Source of the DNA: Actinomycetota bacterium
GTDB taxonomy: Bacteria > Actinomycetota > Actinomycetes > Nanopelagicales > Nanopelagicaceae
DNA length: 64,000 nucleotides
Direction: 5' to 3'
Assembly (NCBI GenBank): GCA_005800815.1
Contig: SYEK01000011.1
Location: 1 to 64,000, forward strand
Every line of letters begins with the position of its first letter. Positions within the stretch are counted from its first letter, which is position 1. This document shows positions 62,123-64,000 of this stretch, piece after piece. A program made the translations under genes and the position numbers. The notes under the pieces were generated by a model. That model was not told the DNA's origin. It worked only from the letters and a program-made list of their open reading frames with translations, and searched no databases.

Positions 62123-64000
62123 TTAATCCAAGTAGTCGCGCAAAACCTGACTTCGTGATGGATGGCGAAGCTTGGACATCGTCTTTGATTCGATCTGACG
62201 GATACGCTCACGTGTAACTCCATAGACCTTTCCGATCTCATCAAGTGTCTTTGGCTGGCCATCAGTTAGGCCAAAGCGCATCGCAACTACACCGGCTTCA
62301 CGCTCAGATAATGTATCCAATACCGAGTGCAACTGCTCCTGGAGCAGTGTAAAAGAGACTGCATCGGCAGGGACGACGGCCTCTGAGTCTTCAATGAGAT
62401 CTCCAAACTCTGAGTCTCCCTCCTCCCCCAACGGTGTGTGAAGTGAGATCGGTTCGCGACCATACTTTTGCACTTCCACAACTTTTTCAGGTGTCATATC
62501 AAGCTCTTTGGCTAGCTCTTCAGGGGTGGGTTCGCGGCCCAGATCCTGAAGCATTTGACGCTGAACACGTGCCAACTTATTAATGACTTCGACCATGTGT
62601 ACTGGGATACGAATCGTACGAGCTTGATCGGCCATCGCACGAGTAATTGCCTGACGAATCCACCAAGTGGCATATGTTGAGAACTTGTAACCCTTTGTGT
62701 AATCAAACTTTTCAACGGCCCGGATCAGACCTAGATTTCCCTCTTGAATAAGATCAAGGAAGAGCATTCCTCGCCCGGTATAGCGCTTGGCAAGGGAGAC
62801 GACCAGGCGCAAGTTCGCCTCCAGCAAATGGTTCTTGGCCCTCTTTCCATCTTCAACGAGCCAGTCCAACTCGCGCTTGAGCTTCTTCTCTAACTTCTTC
62901 TCGTGCTTGAGCTTTGATTCGGCAAAAAGTCCAACTTCAACACGAGTTGCAAGCTCCACTTCCAGCTCGGCGTTAAGAAGTGGCACACGACCGATCTGCT
63001 TCAAATAATCCTTGACTGGATCTGCTGTAGCACCTGCAGTCATGACCGTCTGCTCAGGTGGAAGATATTTGATCTCACGTTGGATGGCCTTCATCTTCTC
63101 GATGAAGTAGTTCATAAGATCCTCAAGGTTTTTCAACGAGCCCACAGAGATGGCCTCTGCAGCGGTTTTGGCTGACTTTTCGTTGAAAGTCTTCATCTCG
63201 AACTGCTGTTGAATCTGCTTGTAAGTCAGTGCACGTGACTCAGCCTCGGCGATACCGTAACGGGTAGGGGCCGCTGCATTATTAATCTTTGAGTTAAGGG
63301 CCTCAATAACGATATTGACGTTGCGAAGATCCTTCTTTAACTTCTCACGCTCGTTCTTATCTTCCTCCTCATCATCGGCATCAAAATCGGCCAATGTGAA
63401 GGAGCCTTCGGCTTTACTTGATTCATCAGAGAGTGTGACGACACGGACCTTGTCCTCAGCATCTACTAATTCGACCGCTTCGGCGATAAGGGTCTCAACA
63501 TCCTCTAACTCAACCTCTTCAAGTTCAACCTCTTCACCATCAATGGTTACTACCGAGGCCTTGCCGGTCTTTGTCCTCTCGGGTGCTACCTTCGTCTCAA
63601 TCAAGGCATACTCGGCCTTTCTCAGCATGCGCGCAGGTGTTCCAAGTCCAGCTTTACGCAGTTTCTCGGTGATTAATGGGATCTCGATAGCTAGTGCACG
63701 GGCCTCATCTACTAAATCTTTATCGATCTTCTTTGGGATGCGGTTGATTGATGTGACCCCACGCCGCGTGAGCTCGAGCAAAATCTCATGGTTGCGACTT
63801 ACGGCATGTTTGGCATCAACGATCGCCTGCACATCCTTTGCAGTCAAATTCTTTTTTAGCGCTATCTTGGCCGGCTTTTTTTCTGGAGCCTTCTTTTTCA
63901 CAGCCGCTTTCTTTGGGGCTGTTTTCTTCCCCACTGATTTCTTTGGGGCTGCGATTTTTTTCTTCGCGTCTTTCTTCTTTGCCCTGTTTTTGAGCGCACT
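62123..64000 (-). CDS. sigA: Principal RNA polymerase sigma factor (RpoD/HrdB type), 5'-truncated by window edge
   Basis: Housekeeping sigma-70. The frame stays open to base 64000, so about 625 residues are visible; an internal GTG at 63934 should not be taken as the start. The N-terminal part is lysine/alanine-rich (KK, PKKA repeats), followed by an acidic region, then region 1.2-2 with [46 protein letters not shown], and region 4 with [15 protein letters not shown] and [18 protein letters not shown]. The long N-terminal extension and parE neighbourhood match HrdB-type sigma factors. Confidence 0.96.
   Translation of the reverse strand, partial: SALKNRAKKKDAKKKIAAPKKSVGKKTAPKKAAVKKKAPEKKPAKIALKKNLTAKDVQAIVDAKHAVSRNHEILLELTRRGVTSINRIPKKIDKDLVDEARALAIEIPLITEKLRKAGLGTPARMLRKAEYALIETKVAPERTKTGKASVVTIDGEEVELEEVELEDVETLIAEAVELVDAEDKVRVVTLSDESSKAEGSFTLADFDADDEEEDKNEREKLKKDLRNVNIVIEALNSKINNAAAPTRYGIAEAESRALTYKQIQQQFEMKTFNEKSAKTAAEAISVGSLKNLEDLMNYFIEKMKAIQREIKYLPPEQTVMTAGATADPVKDYLKQIGRVPLLNAELEVELATRVEVGLFAESKLKHEKKLEKKLKRELDWLVEDGKRAKNHLLEANLRLVVSLAKRYTGRGMLFLDLIQEGNLGLIRAVEKFDYTKGYKFSTYATWWIRQAITRAMADQARTIRIPVHMVEVINKLARVQRQMLQDLGREPTPEELAKELDMTPEKVVEVQKYGREPISLHTPLGEEGDSEFGDLIEDSEAVVPADAVSFTLLQEQLHSVLDTLSEREAGVVAMRFGLTDGQPKTLDEIGKVYGVTRERIRQIESKTMSKLRHPSRSQVLRDYLD

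Noticed and set aside
1-64000. tRNA, rRNA, CRISPR arrays, insertion sequences or prophage genes
   Set aside because: No cloverleaf with a T-loop sequence, no regular repeat-spacer pattern and no transposase, integrase or phage-type frames were seen on reading through.

Overview
The window is a gene-dense stretch of an actinobacterial chromosome, roughly half G+C by eye. Several features place it: the division/cell-wall cluster with sepF, yggT and a DUF3040 gene, MurE with a DNPR motif (meso-diaminopimelate type), class II DAHP synthase, a PASTA kinase, SepH, a second gyrase-like pair beside an HrdB-type sigma factor, and a consensus actinobacterial LexA box. Gene ends overlap repeatedly, spacers are short, many starts look leaderless, and there is a carotenoid cluster. 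Together these suggest a streamlined planktonic actinobacterium, perhaps Nanopelagicales (acI) or a relative. That taxonomic guess is an inference. No rRNA, tRNA, CRISPR array or insertion sequence was seen.

Layout. Bases 1-2100 hold the 3' part of ileS (+). Bases 2087-18735 hold a complete dcw cluster on the minus strand, in transcription order mraZ, rsmH, ftsL, ftsI, murE, murF, mraY, murD, ftsW, murG, murC, ftsQ, ftsZ, pgeF, yggS, sepF, yggT. It has a 10-bp-periodic MraZ-box array in front of mraZ and an mraW-type structured RNA between mraZ and rsmH. Bases 18936-24034 hold DUF3040 and then an SOS operon, DUF6504-dnaE2-dinB, behind a perfect LexA operator. A TSUP transporter with a structured leader and an MFS transporter follow.

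Bases 26224-36841 hold an iron-type alcohol dehydrogenase, YbaK, and two carotenoid operons, crtA-like/cruF/cruG/crtD-like and crtE-crtI-crtB. Between the two lie a CDP-alcohol phosphotransferase gene and metF on the minus strand. The predicted pathway runs GGPP, phytoene, lycopene, then hydration, desaturation, ketolation and glycosylation. No lycopene cyclase is present in the window. Next come a TPP riboswitch, a PnuT-type thiamine transporter lacking a normal start codon, and a P-loop kinase, followed by a PASTA kinase, endonuclease IV, a DMT transporter and threonine aldolase. On the minus strand are an O6-alkylguanine methyltransferase, DAHP synthase and a PPi-type phosphofructokinase. 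A sugar-kinase remnant follows.

Bases 46018-51446 hold a DMT transporter (+), then era, dprA, rnhB, lepB, rplS and an inositol-phosphatase-family gene (-). Bases 51479-64000 hold an MFS transporter and sepH (+), a phosphodiesterase (-), the pseudouridine pair psuG-psuK (+), a ParC-like subunit with no C-terminal domain (+), an ABC-F ATPase (+), parE (-), a small zinc-ribbon-like DUF7455 protein (+) and the principal sigma factor (-), which runs off the end.
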